A stretch of DNA of 64,000 nt, from contig OZ026599.1 in assembly GCA_964020085.1 (NCBI GenBank), positions 30,859,125 to 30,923,124 on the forward strand, given 5' to 3'. The notes below the pieces were generated by a model. It was not told the origin of the DNA and searched no databases. It worked only from the letters and a program-made list of their open reading frames with translations. The translations under genes and the position numbers were made by a program. Shown here in pieces: positions 14,430-29,699 of this stretch (its first letter is position 1; each line of letters begins with the position of its first letter). This DNA is from Micromussa lordhowensis (taxonomy: Eukaryota; Cnidaria; Anthozoa; Scleractinia; Lobophylliidae).

Positions 14430-16620
14430 CAAATGCCATCATCTCCTAATTAGTATGCACTTCAAGTGCAAACATAGGACAACTTTTTGCTGCACACTGC
14501 CTCTCCATAAGTGTCCGTATAGCCGAGTTATGACAATGTTGGCAAGGACTCCTAAATCGGCCATTTTCTTAGATTTTTGCAATAAGGGACCAAGGGAAAA
14601 TGCTCAAAAAAGTAGGCCGACTATAGGGGCTTCAAAAACACCCTGGCGCAAATGCCATCATCTGCTAATTAGTATGCACTTGAAGTGCAAACGTAGGACA
14701 ACATTTTGCTGCAAACTGCCGCTCCATAAGTGTCCGTATAGCCGAGTTATGACATTGTTGGCAAGGACACCTAAATCGGCCATTTTCTGAGATTTTGCCA
14801 TGGGGGGACCAAGGGATAATGCTCTAAAAAATAGGCCGACTATAGGGGCTTCAAAAACACCCTGCCGCAAATGCCATCATCTCCTATCTAGTATGCACTT
14901 GAAGTGCAAACATAGGACAACATTTTGCTGCAAACTGCCGCTCCATAAGTGTCCGTATAGCCGAGTTATGACAATGTTGGCAAGAACACCTAAATCGGCC
15001 ATTTTCTGAGATTTTGCCAAGGGAGGAGTAAGGGAAAATGCTTAAAAAAGTAGGCCGACTATAGGTGCTTCAAAAACACCCTGGCGCAAATGCCATCATC
15101 TCCTAATTAGTATGCACTTGAAGTGCAAACATAGGACAACATTTTGCTGCAAACTGCCGCTCCATAAGTGTCCGAATAGCCGAGTTATGACAATGTTGGC
15201 AAGGACACCTAAATCGGCCATTTTCTGAGATTTTGCCAAGGGGGGACCAAGGGAAAATGCTCAAAAAAGTAGGCCGACTATAGGGGCTTCAAAAACACCC
15301 TGGCGCAAATGCCATCATCTCCTAATTAGTATGCACTTGAAGTGCAAACATAGGACAACATTTTGCTGCAAACTGCCGCTCCATAAGTGTCCGTATAGCC
15401 GAGTTATGACAATGTTGGCAAGGACACCTAAATCGGCCATTTTCTGAGATTTTGCCAAGGGAGGACCAAGGAAAAATGCTCAAAAAAGTAGGCCGACTAT
15501 ACGGGCTTCAAAAACACCCTGGGGCAAATGCCATCATCTCCTCATTAGCATGCACTTGAAGTGCAAACATAGGACAACATTTTGCTGCAAACTTCGTTCC
15601 ATAAGTGTCCGTATAGCCGAGTTATGACAATGTTGGCAAGGACACCTAAATCGGCCATTTTCTGAGATTTTGCCAAGGGGAGACCAAATGAAAATGCTCA
15701 AAAAAGTAGGCCGACTATAGGGGCTTCAAAAACACCCTGGCGCAAATGCCATCATCTCTTAATTAGTATGCACTTAAAGTACAAACATAGGACAACATTT
15801 TGCTGCAAACTTCCGCTCCATAAGTGTCCGTATACCCGAGTTATGACAATGTTTGCAAGGACATCTAAATCGGCCATTTTCTGAGATTTTGTCAAGGGGG
15901 GACCAAGAACAAGGGAAAATGCTCAAAAATGTAGGCCGATTATACGGGCTTCAAAAACACCCTGGCGCAAATGCCATCATCTCCTAATTAGTATGCACTT
16001 GAAGTGCAAACATAGGACAACATTTTGCTGCAAACTGCCGCTCCATAAGTGTCGGTATAGCCGAGTTATGACAATGTTGGCAAGGACACCTAAATCGGCC
16101 ATTTTCTGAGATTTTGCCAAAGGGGGACCAAGGGAAAATGCTCAAAAAAGTAGGCCGACTATAGGGGCTTCAAAAACACCCCGGCGCAAATGCCATCATT
16201 TCCTAATTAGTATGCACTTGAAGTGCAAACATAGGACAACATTTTGCTGCAAACTGCCGCTCCATAAGTGTCCGTATAGCCGAGTTATGACAATGTTGGC
16301 AAGGACACCTAAATCGGCCATTTTCTGAGATTTTGCCAAGGGGGGACCAAGGGAAAATGCTCAAAAAAGTAGGCCGACTATACGGGCTTCAAAAACACCC
16401 TGGCGCAAATGCCATCATCTCCTAATTAGTATGCACTTGAAGTGCAAACATAGGACAAAATTTTGCTGCAAACTGCCACTCCATAAGTGTCCGTATAGCC
16501 GAGTTATGACAATGTTGGAAAGGACACCTAAATCGGCCATTTTCTGAGATTTTGCCAAGGGGGGACCAAGGGAAAATGCTCAAAAAAGTAGGCCGACTAT
16601 AGGGGCTTAAAAAACACCCT
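14430..16620. repeat. Copy of satellite segment 7640-9830
   Basis: This stretch repeats the segment starting near 7640, with an offset of 6794 bp (31 monomers plus a few bases). Shared private variants prove the link: the AAGAAC insertion after GGGACC at 9111 and 15905, and the CCATGGGGGGACCAAGGGATAATG monomer near 8005 and 14799 (quoted here only as a landmark). The two copies have since picked up a few differences. Confidence 0.8.
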
Positions 16621-17029
16621 GGCGCAAATGCCATCATCTCCTAATTAGTATGCACTTGAAGTGCAAACATAGGACAACATTTTGCTGCAAACTGCCGCTC
16701 CATAAGTGTCCGTATAGCCGAGTTATGACAATGTTGGCAAGGACACCTAAATCGGCCATTTTCTGAGATTTTGCCAAGGGGGGACCAAGGGAAAATGCTA
16801 AAAAAAGTAGGCCGACTATACGGGCTTCAAAAACACCCTGGCGCAAATGCCATCATCCCCTAATTAGTGTGCACTTGAAGTGCAAACATAGGACAACTTT
16901 TTGCTGCAAACTTCCGCTCCATAAGTGTCCGTATACCCGAGTTATGACAATGTTCGCAAGGACACCTAAATCGGCCATTTTCTGAGATTTTGCCAAGGGG
17001 GGACCAAGGGAAAATGCTCAAAAAGGTAG

Positions 17030-20000
17030 GCCGACTATACGGGCTTTAAAAACATCCTGGGGCAAATGCCATCATCCCCTAATTAGTATGCACTTGACGT
17101 GCAAACATAGGACAACATTTTGCTGCAAACTACCGCTCCATAAGTGTCCGTATAGCCGAGTTATGACAATGTTGGCAAGGACACCTAAATCGGCCATTTT
17201 CTGAGATTTTGTTAAAGGGGGACCAAGGGAAAATGCTCAAAAAAGTAGGCCGACTATTGGGGCTTCAAAAACACCCTGGCGCAAATGGCATAATCTTCTA
17301 ATTAGTATGCACTTGAAGTGCAAACATAAGACAACATTTTGCTGCAAACTTCCGCTCCATAAGTGTCCGTATACCCGAGTTATGACAATGTTGGCAAGGA
17401 CACCTAAATCGGCCATTTTCTGAGATTTTGCCAAGGGGGGAACAAATGAAAATGCTCAAAAAAGTAGGCCGACTATAGGGGCTTCAAAAACACCCTGGCG
17501 CAAATGCCATCATCTCCTAATTACTGTGCACTTGAAGTGCAAACATAGGACAACATTTTGCTGCAAACTGCCGCTCCGCAAGTGTCCGTATAGCCGAGTT
17601 ATGACAATGTTGGCAAGGACACCTAAATCGGCCATTTTCTGAGATTTTGCCAAGGGGGGACCAAGGGAAAATGCTCAAAAAAGTAGGCCGACTATAGGGG
17701 CTTCAAAAACACCCTGGCGCAAATGCCATAATCTCCTAATTAGTATGCACTTGAAGTGCAAACATAGGACAACATTTTGCTGCAAACTGCCGCTCCATAA
17801 GTGTCCGTATAGCCGAGTTATGACAATGTTGGCAAGGACACCTAAATCGGCCATTTTCTGAGATTTTGCCAAGAGGGGACCAAGGGAAAATGCTCAAAAA
17901 AGTAGGCCGACTATAGGGGCTTCAAAAACACCCTGGCGCAAATGCCATCATCTCCTAATTAGTATGCACTTCAAGTGCAAACATAGGACAACATTTTGCT
18001 TCAAACTGCCGCTCCATAAGTGTCCGTATAGCCGAGTTATGACAATGTTGGCAAGGACACCTAAATCGGCCAATTTCTGAGATTTTGCAAGAGGAGACCA
18101 AGGGAAAATGCTCAAAAAAGTAGGCCGACTATAGGGGCTTCAAAAACACCCTGGCGCAAATGCCATCATCTCCTAATTAGTAGGCACTTGAAGTGCAAAC
18201 ATAGGACAACATTTTGCTGCAAACTGCCGCTCCATAAGTGTCCGTATAGCCGAGTTATGACAATGTTGGCAAGGACACCTAAATCGGCCATTTTCTGAGA
18301 TTTTGCCATGGGGGGACCAAGGGAAAATGCTCAAAAAAGTAGGCCGACTATAGGGACTTCAAAAACACCCTGGCGCAAATGCCATCATCTCCTAATTAGT
18401 ATGCACTTGAAATGAAAACATAGGACAACATTTTTCTGCAAACTGCCGCTCCATAACTGTCCGTATAGCCGAGTTATGACAATGTTGGAAAGGACACCTA
18501 AATTGGCCATTTTCTGAGCTTTTGCCAAGGGGGGACCAAGGGAAAATGCTCAAAAAGGTAGGCCGAATCTAGGGGCTTCAAAAACACCCTGGCGCAAATG
18601 CCATCATCTCCTAATTAGTATGCACTTGAAGTGCAAACATAGGACAACATTTTGCTGCAAACTGCCGCTCCATAAGTGTCCGTATAGCCGAGTTATGACA
18701 ATGTTGGCAAGGACACCTAAATTGGCCATTTTCTGAGATTTTGCCAAGGGGCAACCAAGGGAAAATGCTCACAAAAGTAGGCCGACTCTACAGGCTTCAA
18801 AAACACCCTGGCGCAAATGCCATCATCTCCTAATTAGTATGCACTTGAAGTGAAAAACATAGGACAACATTTTGCTGCAAACTGCCGCTCCATAAGTGTC
18901 CGTATAGCCGAGTTATGACAATGTTGGCAAGGACACCTAAATCGGCCATTTTCTGAGATTTTGCCAAGGGGCAACCAAGGGAAAATGCTCAAAAACGTAG
19001 GCCGACTATAGGTGCTTCAAAAACACCCTGGCGCAAATGCCATCATCTCTTAATTAGTATGCACTTCAAGTGCAAACATAGGACAACATTTTGCTGCAAA
19101 CTGCCGATCCATAAGTCTCCGTATAGCCGAGTTATGACAATGTTGGCAAGGACACCTAAATCGGCCATTTTCTGAGATTTTGCCAAACGGGGACCAAGGG
19201 AAAATGCTCAAAAAAGTAGGCCGACTATACGGGCTTCAAAACCACCCTGGCGCAAATGCCATCATCTCCTCCTAATTAGTATGCACTTGAAGTGCAAACA
19301 TAGGACAACATTTTGCTGCAAACTGCCACTCCATAAGTGTCCGTATAGCCGAGTTATGACAATGTTGGCAAGGACACCTAAATCGGCCATTTTCTGAGAT
19401 TTTGCCAAGGGGGGACCAAGGGAAAATGCTCAAAAAAGTAGGCCGACTATAGGGGCTTCAAAAACACCCTGGCGCAAATGCCATCATCTCCTAATTACTG
19501 TGCACTTGAAGTGCAAACATAGGACAACATTTTGCTGCAAACTTCCGCTCCATAAGTGTCCGTATAGCCGAGTTATGACAATGTTGGCAAGGACACCTAA
19601 CTCGGCCATTTTCTGAGATTTTGCCAAGGGGGGACCAAGGGAAAATGCTCAAAAAGGTAGGCCGACTATACGGGCTTTAAAAACATCCTGGGGCAAATGC
19701 CATCATCCCCTAATTAGTATGCACTTGACGTGCAAACATAGGACAACATTTTGCTGCAAACTGCCGCTTCATAAGTGTCCGTATAGCCGAGTTATGACAA
19801 TGTTGGCAAGGACACCTAAATCGGCCATTTTCTGAGATTTTGTTAAAGGGGGACCAAGGGAAAATGCTCAAAAAAGTAGGCCGACTATTGGGGCTTCAAA
19901 AACACCCTGGCGCAAATGGCATAATCTCCTAATTAGTATGCACTTGAAGTGCAAACATAAGACAACATTTTGCTGCAAACTGCCGCTCCATAAGTGTCCG

Positions 20001-21830
20001 TATACCCGAGTTATGACAATGTTGGCAAGGACACCTAAATCGGCCATTTTCTGAGATTTTGCCAAGGGGGGAACAAATGAAAATGCTCAAAAAAGTAGGC
20101 CGACTATAGGGGCTTCAAAAACACCCTGGCGCAAATGCCATCATCTCCTAATTACTGTGCACTTGAAGTGCAAACATAGGACAACATTTTGCTGCAAACT
20201 GCCGCTCCGCAAGTGTCCGTATAGCCGAGTTATGACAATGTTGGCAAGGACACCTAAATCGGCCATTTTCTGAGATTTTGCAAAGGGGGGACCAAGGGAA
20301 AATGCTCAAAAAAGTAGGCCGACTATAGGGGCTTCAAAAACACCCTGGCGCAAATGCCATAATCTCCTAATTAGTATGCACTTGAAGTGCAAACATAGGA
20401 CAACATTTTGCTGCAAACTGCCGCTCCATAAGTGTCCGTATAGCCGAGTTATGACAATGTTGGCAAGGACACCTAAATCGGCCAATTTCTGAGATTTTGC
20501 AAGAGGGGACCAAGGGAAAATGCTCAAAAAAGTAGGCCGACTATAGGGGCTTCAAAAACACCCTGGCGCAAATGCCATCATCTCCTAATTAGTAGGCACT
20601 TCAAGTGCAAACATAGGACAACATTTTGCTGCAAACTGCCGCTCCATAAGTGTCCGTATAGCCGAGTTATGACAATGTTGGCAAGGACACCTAAATCGGC
20701 CATTTTCTGAGATTTTGCCATGGGGGGACCAAGGGAAAATGCTCAAAAAAGTAGGCCGACTATAGGGACTTCAAAAACACCCTGGCGCAAATGCCATCAT
20801 CTCCTAATTAGTATGCACTTGAAATGAAAACATAGGACAACATTTTTCTGCAAACTGCCGCTCCATAACTGTCCGTATAGCCGAGTTATGACAATGTTGG
20901 AAAGGACACCTAAATTGGCCATTTTCTGAGCTTTTGCCAAGGGGGGACCAAGGGAAAATGCTCAAAAAGGTAGGCCGAATCTAGGGGCTTCAAAAACACC
21001 CTGGCGCAAATGCCATCATCTCCTAATTAGTATGCACTTGAAGTGCAAACATAGGACAACATTTTTGCTGCAAACTGCCGCTCCATAAGTGTCCGTATAG
21101 CCGAGTTATGACAATGTTGGCAAGGACACCTAAATTGGCCATTTTCTGAGATTTTGCCAAGGGGCAACCAAGGGAAAATGCTCAAAAAAGTAGGCCGACT
21201 ATAGGGGCTTCAAAAACACCCTGGCGCAAATGCCATCATCTCTTAATTAGTATGCACTTGAAGTGCAAAAATAGGACAACATTTTGCTGCAAACTGCCGC
21301 ACCATAAGTGTCCGTATAGCCGAGTTATGACAATGTTGGCAAGGACACCTAAATCGGCCATTTTCTGAGATTTTGCCAAGGGGGAACCAAGCGAAAATGC
21401 TCAAAAAAGTAGGCCGACTATAGGGACTTCAAAAACACCCTGGCGCAAATGCCATCATCTCCTAATTAGTATGCACTTGAAGTGCAAACATAGGACAACA
21501 TTTTGCTGCAAACTGCCGCTCCATAAGTGTCCGTATAGCCGAGTTATGACAATGTTGGCAAGGACACCTAAATTGGCCATTTTCTGAGCTTTTGCCAAGG
21601 GGGGACCAAGGGAAAATGCTCACAAAAGTAGGCCGACTCTACAGGCTTCAAAAACACCCTGGCGCAAATGCCATCATCTCCTAATTAGTATGCACTTGAA
21701 GTGAAAAACATAGGACAACATTTTGCTGCAAACTGCCGCTCCATAAGTGTCCGTATAGCCGAGTTATGACAATGTTGGCAAGGACACCTAAATCGGCCAT
21801 TTTCTGAGATTTTGCCAAGGGGCAACCAAG
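17030..21830. repeat. Duplicated 12-monomer satellite segment
   Basis: Variants near 17237-17434 and 17675-17872 recur at 19868-20065 and 20306-20527, an offset of 2631 bp (12 monomers). The rare TTGAAATGAAAACATAGG variant near 18405 recurs near 20817, an offset of about 2411 bp (11 monomers), so one monomer was lost inside the second copy. The segment therefore shows both duplication and later deletion. Confidence 0.75.
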
Positions 21831-22209
21831 GGAAAATGCTCAAAAACGTAGGCCGACTATAGGTGCTTCAAAAACACCCTGGCGCAAATGCCATCATCTC
21901 CTAATTAGTATGTACTTCAAGTGCAAACATAGGACAACATTTTGCTGCAAACTGCCGCTCCATAAGTGTCCGTAGAGCCGAATTACGACAATGTTGGCAA
22001 AAACCCCTAAATCGGCCATTTTCTAAGATTTTGCCAAGGGGAGACCAAGGGAAAATGCTCAAAAAAGTAGGCCGACTATAGGGGCTTCAAAAACACCCTG
22101 GCGCAAATGCCATCATCTCCTAATTAGTATGCACTTCAAGTGCAAACATAGGACAACATTTTGCTGCAAACTGCCGCTCCATAAGTGTCCGTATAGCCGA
22201 GTTATGACA

Positions 22210-24240
22210 ATGTTGGCAAGGACACCTAAATTTGCCATTTTCTGAGCTTTTGCCAAGGGGGGACCAAGGGAAAATGCTCACAAAAGTAGGCCGACTCTAC
22301 AGGCTTCAAAAACACCCTGGCGCAAATGCCATCATCTCCTAATTAGTATGCACTTGAAGTGAAAAACATAGGACAACATTTTGCTGCAAACTGCCGCTCC
22401 ATAAGTGTCCGTATAGCCGAGTTATGACAATGTTGGCAAGGACACCTAAATCGGCCATTTTCTGAGATTTTGCCAAGGGGCAACCAAGGGAAAATGCTCA
22501 AAAACGTAGGCCGACTATAGGTGCTTCAAAAACACCCTGGCGCAAATGCCATCATCTCCTAATTAGTATGTACTTCAAGTGCAAACATAGGACAACATTT
22601 TGCTGCAAACTGCCGCTCCATAAGTGTCCGTATAGCCGAATTACGACAATGTTGGCAAAAACCCCTAAATCGGCCATTTTCTAAGATTTTGCCAAGGGGA
22701 GACCAAGGGAAAATGCTCAAAAAAGTAGGCCGACTATAGGGGCTTCAAAAACACCCTGGCGCAAATGCCATCATCTCCTAATTAGTATGCACTCCAAGTG
22801 CAAACATAGGACAACATTTTGATGCAAACTGCCGCTCCATAAGTGTCCGTATAGCCGAGTTATGACAATGTTGGCAAGGACACCTAAATCGGCCATTTTC
22901 TGAGATTTTTCAAGAGGGGACCAAGGGAAAATGCTCAAAAAAGTAGCCGACTATAGGGGCTTCAAGAACACCCTGGCGCAAATGCCAACATCTTTTAATT
23001 AGTATGCACTTGAACTGCAAACATAGGACAACATTTTGCTGCAAACTGCCGCTCCATAAGTGTCCGTATAGCCGAGTTATGACAATGTTGGCAAGGACAC
23101 CTAAATCGGCCATTTTCTGAGATTTTGCCAAGGGGGGACCAAGGGAAAATGCTCAAAAAAGTAGGCCGACTATAGGGGCTTCAAAAACACCCTGGCGCAA
23201 ATGCCATCATCTCCTAATTAGTATGCACTTCAAGTGCAAACATAGGACAACATTTTGCTGCAAACTGCCGCTCCATAAGTGTCCGTATAGCCGAGTTATG
23301 ACAATGTTGGCAAGGACACCTAAATTGGCCATTTTCTGAGCTTTTGCCAAGGGGGGACCAAGGGAAAATGCTCACAAAACTAGGCCGACTCTACAGGCTT
23401 CAAAAACACCCTGGCGCAAATGCCATCATCTCCTAATTAGTATGCACTTGAAGTGAAAAACATAGGACAACATTTTGCTGCAAACTGCCGCTCCATAAGT
23501 GTCCGTATAGCCGAGTTATGACAATGTTGGCAAGGACACCTAAATCGGCCATTTTCTGAGATTTTGCCAAGGGGCAACCAAGGGAAAATGCTCAAAAACG
23601 TAGGCCGACTATAGGTGCTTCAAAAACACCCTGGCGCAAATGCCATCATCTCCTAATTAGTATGTACTTCAAGTGCAAACATAGGACAACATTTTGCTGC
23701 AAACTGCCGCTCCATAAGTGTCCGTAGAGCCGAATTACGACAATGTTGGCAAAAACCCTAAATCGGCCATTTTCCAAGATTTTGCCAAGGGGAGACCAAG
23801 GGAAAATGCTCAAAAAAGTAGGCCGACTATAGGGGCTTCAAAAACACCCTGGCGCAAATGCCATCATCTCCTAATTAGTATGCACTCCAAGTGCAAACAT
23901 AGGACAACATTTTGATGCAAACTGCCGCTCCATAAGTGTCCGTATAGCCGAGTTATGACAATGTTGGCAAGGACACCTAAATCGGCCATTTTCTGAGATT
24001 TTTCAAGAGGGGACCAAGGGAAAATGCTCAAAAAAGTAGCCGACTATAGGGGCTTCAAGAACACCCTGGCGCAAATGCCAACATCTCTTAATTAGTATGC
24101 ACTTGAACTGCAAACATAGGACAACATTTTGCTGCAAACTGCCGCTCCATAAGTGTCCGTATAGCCGAGTTATGACAATGTTGGCAAGGACACCTAAATC
24201 GGCCATTTTCTGAGATTTTGCCAAGGGGGGACCAAGGGAA
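22210..24240. repeat. Duplicated five-monomer satellite segment
   Basis: Variant strings at about 22210-23131 recur at about 23303-24224, an offset of 1093 bp. Both copies share CACTCCAAGTGC (near 22791 and 23884), the monomers with TTGATGCAAACTG, and the AAAGTAGCCGACT deletion. A smaller two-monomer duplication marked by GACATGGGGGGACC lies just downstream at about 25751 and 26190. Confidence 0.75.
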
Positions 24241-27200
24241 AATGCTCAAAAAAGTAGGCCGACTATAGGGGCTTCAAAAACACCCTGGCGAAAATGCCAT
24301 CATCTCCTAATTTGTATGCACTTCAACTGCAAACATAGGTCAACATTTTACTGCAAACTGCCGCTCCATAAGTGTCCGTATAGCCAAATTATGACAATGT
24401 TGGCAAGGACACCTAAATCGGCCATTTTCTGAGATTTTGCCAAGGGGCAACCAAGCGAAAACGCTCAAAAACGTAGGCCGACTATAGGTGCTTCAAAAAC
24501 ACCCTGGCGCAAATGCCATCATCTCCTAATTAGTATGCACTTCAAGTGCAAACATAGGACAACATTTTGCTGCAAACTGCCCCTCCATAAGTGTCCGTAT
24601 AGCCGAGTTATGACAATGTTGGCAAGGACACCTAAATCGGCCATTTTCTGAGATTTTGCCAAGGGGGGACCAAGGGAAAATGCTCAAAAAAGTAGGCCGA
24701 CTATACGGGCTTCAAAAACACCCTGGCGCAAATGCCATCATCTCCTAATTAGTATGCACTTGAAGTGCAAACATAGGACAACATTTTGCTGCAAACTGCC
24801 GCTCCGCAAGTGTCCTTATAGCCGAGTTATTAAAATGTTGGCAGGGACACCTAAATCGGCCATTTTCTGAGATTTTGCCAAGGGGGGACCAAGGGAAAAT
24901 GTTAAAAAAGTAGGCCGACTATAGGGGCTAAAAAAGACCCTGGCGCAAATGCCATCATCTCCTAATTAGTATGCACTTAAAGTGCAAACATAGGACAACA
25001 TTTTGCTGCAAACTGCCGCTCCATAAGTGTCCGTATAGCCGAGTTATGACAATGTTGGCAAGGACACCTAAATCGGCCATTTTCTGAGATTTTGCCAAGG
25101 GGGGACCAAGGGAAAATGCTCAAAAAAGTAAGCCGACTATAGGGGCTTCAAAAACACCCTGGCGCTAATGCCATCATCTCCTAATTAGTATGCACTTGAA
25201 GTGCAAACATAGGACAACATTTTGCTTCAAACTGCCGCTCCATAAGTGTCCGTATAGCCGAGTTATGACAATGTTGGCAAGGACACCTAAATCGGCCATT
25301 TTCTGAGATTTTGCCAAGGGGGGACCAAGGGAAAATGCTTAAAAAAGTAGGCCGACTATAGGGGCTTCAAAAACACCCTGGCGCAAATGCCATCATCTCC
25401 TAATTAGTAGGCACTTGAAGTGCAAACATAGGACAACATTTTGCTGCAAACTGCCGCTCCATAAGTGTCCGTATAGCCGAGTTATGACAATGTTGGCAAG
25501 GAAACCTAAATCGGCCATTTTCTGAGATTTTGCCAAGGGGGGACCAAGGGAAAATGCTCAATAAAGTAGGCCGACTATAGGGGCTTCAAAAACACCCTGG
25601 CGCAAATGCCATCATCTCCTAATTAGTATGCACTTCAAGTGCAAACATAGGACAACATGTTGCTGCAAACTGCCGCTCCATAAGTGTCCGTATAGCCGAG
25701 TTATGACAATGTTGGCAAGGACACCTAAATCGGCCATTTTCTGAGATTTTGACATGGGGGGACCAAGGGAAAATGCTCAAAAAAGTAGGCCGACTATAGG
25801 GACTTCAAAAACACCCTGGCGCAAATGCCATCATCTCCTAATTAGTATGCACTTGAAATGAAAACATAAGACAACATTTTGCTGCAAACTGCCGCTCCAT
25901 AAGTGTCCGTATAGCCGAGTTATGACAATGTTGGCAAGGACACCTAAATCGGCCATTTTCTGAGATTTTGCCAAGGGGGGACCAAGGGAAAATGCTCAAA
26001 AAAGTAAGCCGACTATAGGGGCTTCAAAAACACCCTGGCGCAAATGCCATCATCTCCTAATTAGTATGCACTTCAAGTGCAAACATAGGACAACATGTTG
26101 CTGCAAACTGCCGCTCCATAAGTGTCCGTATAGCCGAGTTATGACAATGTTGGCAAGGACACCTAAATCGGCCATTTTCTGAGATTTTGACATGGGGGGA
26201 CCAAGGGAAAATGCTCAAAAAAGTAGGCCGACTATAGGGGCTTCAAAAACACCCTGGCGCAAATGCCATCATCTCCTAATTAGTATACACTTGAAATGAA
26301 AACATAAGACAACATTTTGCTGCAAACTGCCGCTCCATAAGTGTCCGTATAGCCGAGTTGTGACAATGTTGGCAAGGACACCTAAATCGGCCATTTTCTG
26401 AGATTTTGCCAAGGGGGGACCAAGGAAAAATGCTCAAAAAAGTAAGCCGACTATAGGGGCTTCAAAAACACCCTGGCGCAAATGCCATCATCTCCTAATT
26501 AGTATGCACTTGAAGTGCAAACATAGGACAACATTTTGCTGCAAACTGCCGCTCCATAAGTGTCCGTATAGCCGAGTTATGACAATGTTGGCAAGGACAC
26601 CTAAATTGGCCATTTTCTGAGCTTTTGCCAAGGGGGGACCAAAGGAAAATGCTCACAAAAGTAGGCCGACTCTACAGGCTTCAAAAACACCCTGGCGCAA
26701 ATGCCATCATCTCCTAATTAGTATGCACTTGAAGTGAAAAACATAGGACAACATTTTGCTGCAAACTGCCGCTCCATAAGTGTCCGTATAGCCGAGTTAT
26801 GACAATGTTGGCAAGGACACCTAAATCGGCAATTTTCTGAGATTTTGCCAAGGGGAGACCAAGGGAAAATACTCAAAAAAGTAGGCCGACTATAGGGGCT
26901 TCAAAAACACCCTGGCGCAAATGCCATCATCTCCTAATTAGTATGCACTTCAAGTGCAAACATAGGACAACATTTTACTGCAAACTGCCGCTCCATAAGT
27001 GTCCGTATAGCCGAGTTATGACAATGTTGGCAAGGACACCTAAATCGGCCATTTTCTGAGATTTTGCCAAGGGGCAACCAAGGGAAAATGCTCAAAAACG
27101 TAGGCCGACTATAGGTGCTTCAAAAACACCCTGGCGCAAATGCCATCATCTCCTAATTTGTATGCACTTCAAGTGCAAACATAGGACAACATTTTGCTGC

Positions 27201-29699
27201 AAACTGCCGCTCCATAAGTGTCCGTATAGCCGAGTTATGACAATGTTGGCAAGGACACCTAAATTGGCCATTTTCTGAGCTTTTGCCAAGGGGGGACCAA
27301 GGGAAAATTCTCACAAAAGTAGGCCGACTCTAGGGGCTTCAAAAACACCCTGGCGCTAATGCCATCATCTCTAAATTAGTATGCACTTGAAGTGAAAAAC
27401 ATAGGACAACATTTTGCTGCAAACGGCCGCTCCATAAGTGTCCGTATAGCCGAGTTATGACAATGATGGCAAGGACACCTAAATCGGCCATTTTCTGAGA
27501 TTTTGCCAAGGGGGAACCAAGGGAAAATGCTCAAAAAGGTAGGCCGACTATAGGGGCTTCAAAAACACCCTGGCGCAAATGCCATCATCTCCTAATTAGT
27601 GTACACTTGAAGTGCAAACATAGGACAACATTTTGCTGCAAACTGCCGCTCCATAAGTGTCCGTATAGCCGAACTACGACAAGGTTGGCAAAAACACGTA
27701 AATCGGCCATTTTCTGAGATTTTGCCAAGGGGAGACCAAGGGAAAATGCTCAAAAAAGTAGGCCGACTATAGGGGCTTAAAAAACACCCTTGCGCAAATG
27801 CCATCATCTCCTAATTAGTATCCACTTAAAGTGCAAACATAGGACAACATTTTGATGCAGACTGCCGCTCCATAAGTGTCCGTATAGCCGAGTTATGACA
27901 ATGTTGGCAAGGACACCTTAATCGGCCATTTTCTGAGATTTTGCCAAGGGGCAACCAAGGGAAAATGCTCAAAAAAGTAGGCCGACTATAGGTGCTTCAA
28001 AAACCCCCTGGCGCGAATGCCATCATCTCCTAATTAGTATGCACTTCAAGTGTAACCATAGGTCAACATTTTGCTGCAAACTGCCGCTCCATAAGTGTCC
28101 GTATAGCCGAGTTATGACAATGTTGGCAAGGACACCTAAATCGGCCATTTTCTAAGATTTTGCCAAGGGGGAACCAAGGGAAAATGCTCAAAAAAGTAGG
28201 CCGACTATAGGGGCTTCAAAAACACCCTGGCGCAAATGCCATCATCTCCTAATTAGTATACACTTGAAGTGCAAACATAGGACAAAATTTTGCTGCAAAC
28301 TGCCGCTCCATAAGTGTCCGTATAGCCGAACTGCGACAATGTTGGCAAAAACACCTAAATCGGCCATTTTCTGAGATTTTGCCAAGGGGGAGACCAAGGG
28401 AAAATGCTCAAAAAAGTAGGCCGACTATAGGGGCTTCAAAAACACCCTTGCGCAAATGCCATCATTTCCTAATTAGTATACACTTAAAGTGCAAACATAG
28501 GACAACATTTTGATGCAGACTGCCGCTCCATAAGTGTCCGTATAGCCGAGTTATGACAATGTTGGCAAGGACACCTAAATCGGCCATTTTCTGAGATTTT
28601 GCCAAGGGGTGACCAAGGGAAAATGCTTAAAAAAGTAGCCGACTATAGGGGCTTCAAAAACACCCTGGCGCAAATGCCATCATCTCCTAATTAGTATGCA
28701 CTTCAAGTGCAAACATAGGACAACATTTTGCTGCAAACTGCCGCTCCATAAGTGTCCGTATAGCCGAGTTATGACAATGTTGGCAAGGACACCTAAATCG
28801 GCCATTTTCTGAGATTTTGCCAAGGGGCAACCAAGGGAAAATGCTCAAAAACGTAGGCCGACTATAGGTGCTTCAAAAACACCCTGGCGCAAATGCCATC
28901 ATCTCCTAATTAGTATGCACTTCAAGTGCAACCATAGGACAACATTCTGCTGCAAACTGTTGCTCCATAAGTGTCCGTATAGCCGAGTTATGACAATGTT
29001 GGCAAGGACACCTAAATCGGCCATTTTCTGAGATTTTGCCAAGGGGGGACCAAGGGAAAATGCTCAAAAAAGTAGGCCGACTATAGGGGCTTCAAAAACA
29101 CTCTGACGCAAATACCATTATCTCCTAATTAGAATGCACTTGAAGTGCACACATAGGACAACATTTTGCTGCAAACTGCCGCTCCATAAGTGTCCGTATA
29201 GCCGAGTTATGACAATGTTGGCAAGGACACCTAAATCGGCCAATTTCTGAGATTTTGCCAAGAGTGGACCAAGGGAAAATGCTCAAAAAAGTAGGCCGAC
29301 TATAGGGGCTTCAAAAACATCCTGGCGCAAATGCCAGCATCTCCTAATTAGTATGCACTTGAAGTGCAAACATAGGACAACATTTTGCTGCAAACTGCCG
29401 CTCCATAAGTGTCCGTATAGCCGAGTTATGACAATGTTGGCAAGGACACCTAAATCGGCCATTTTCTGAGATTTTGCCAAGGGGGGACCAAGGGAAAATG
29501 CTCAAAAAAGTAGGCCGACTAGAGGGGCTTCAAAAACACCCTGGCGCAAATGCCATCATCTCCTAATTAGTATGCACTTGAAGTGCAAACATAGGACAAC
29601 ATTTTGCTGCAAACTGCCGCTCCATAAGTGTCCGTATAGCCGAGTTATGACAATGTTGGCAAGGACACCTAAATCGGCCATTTTCTGAGATTTTGCCAA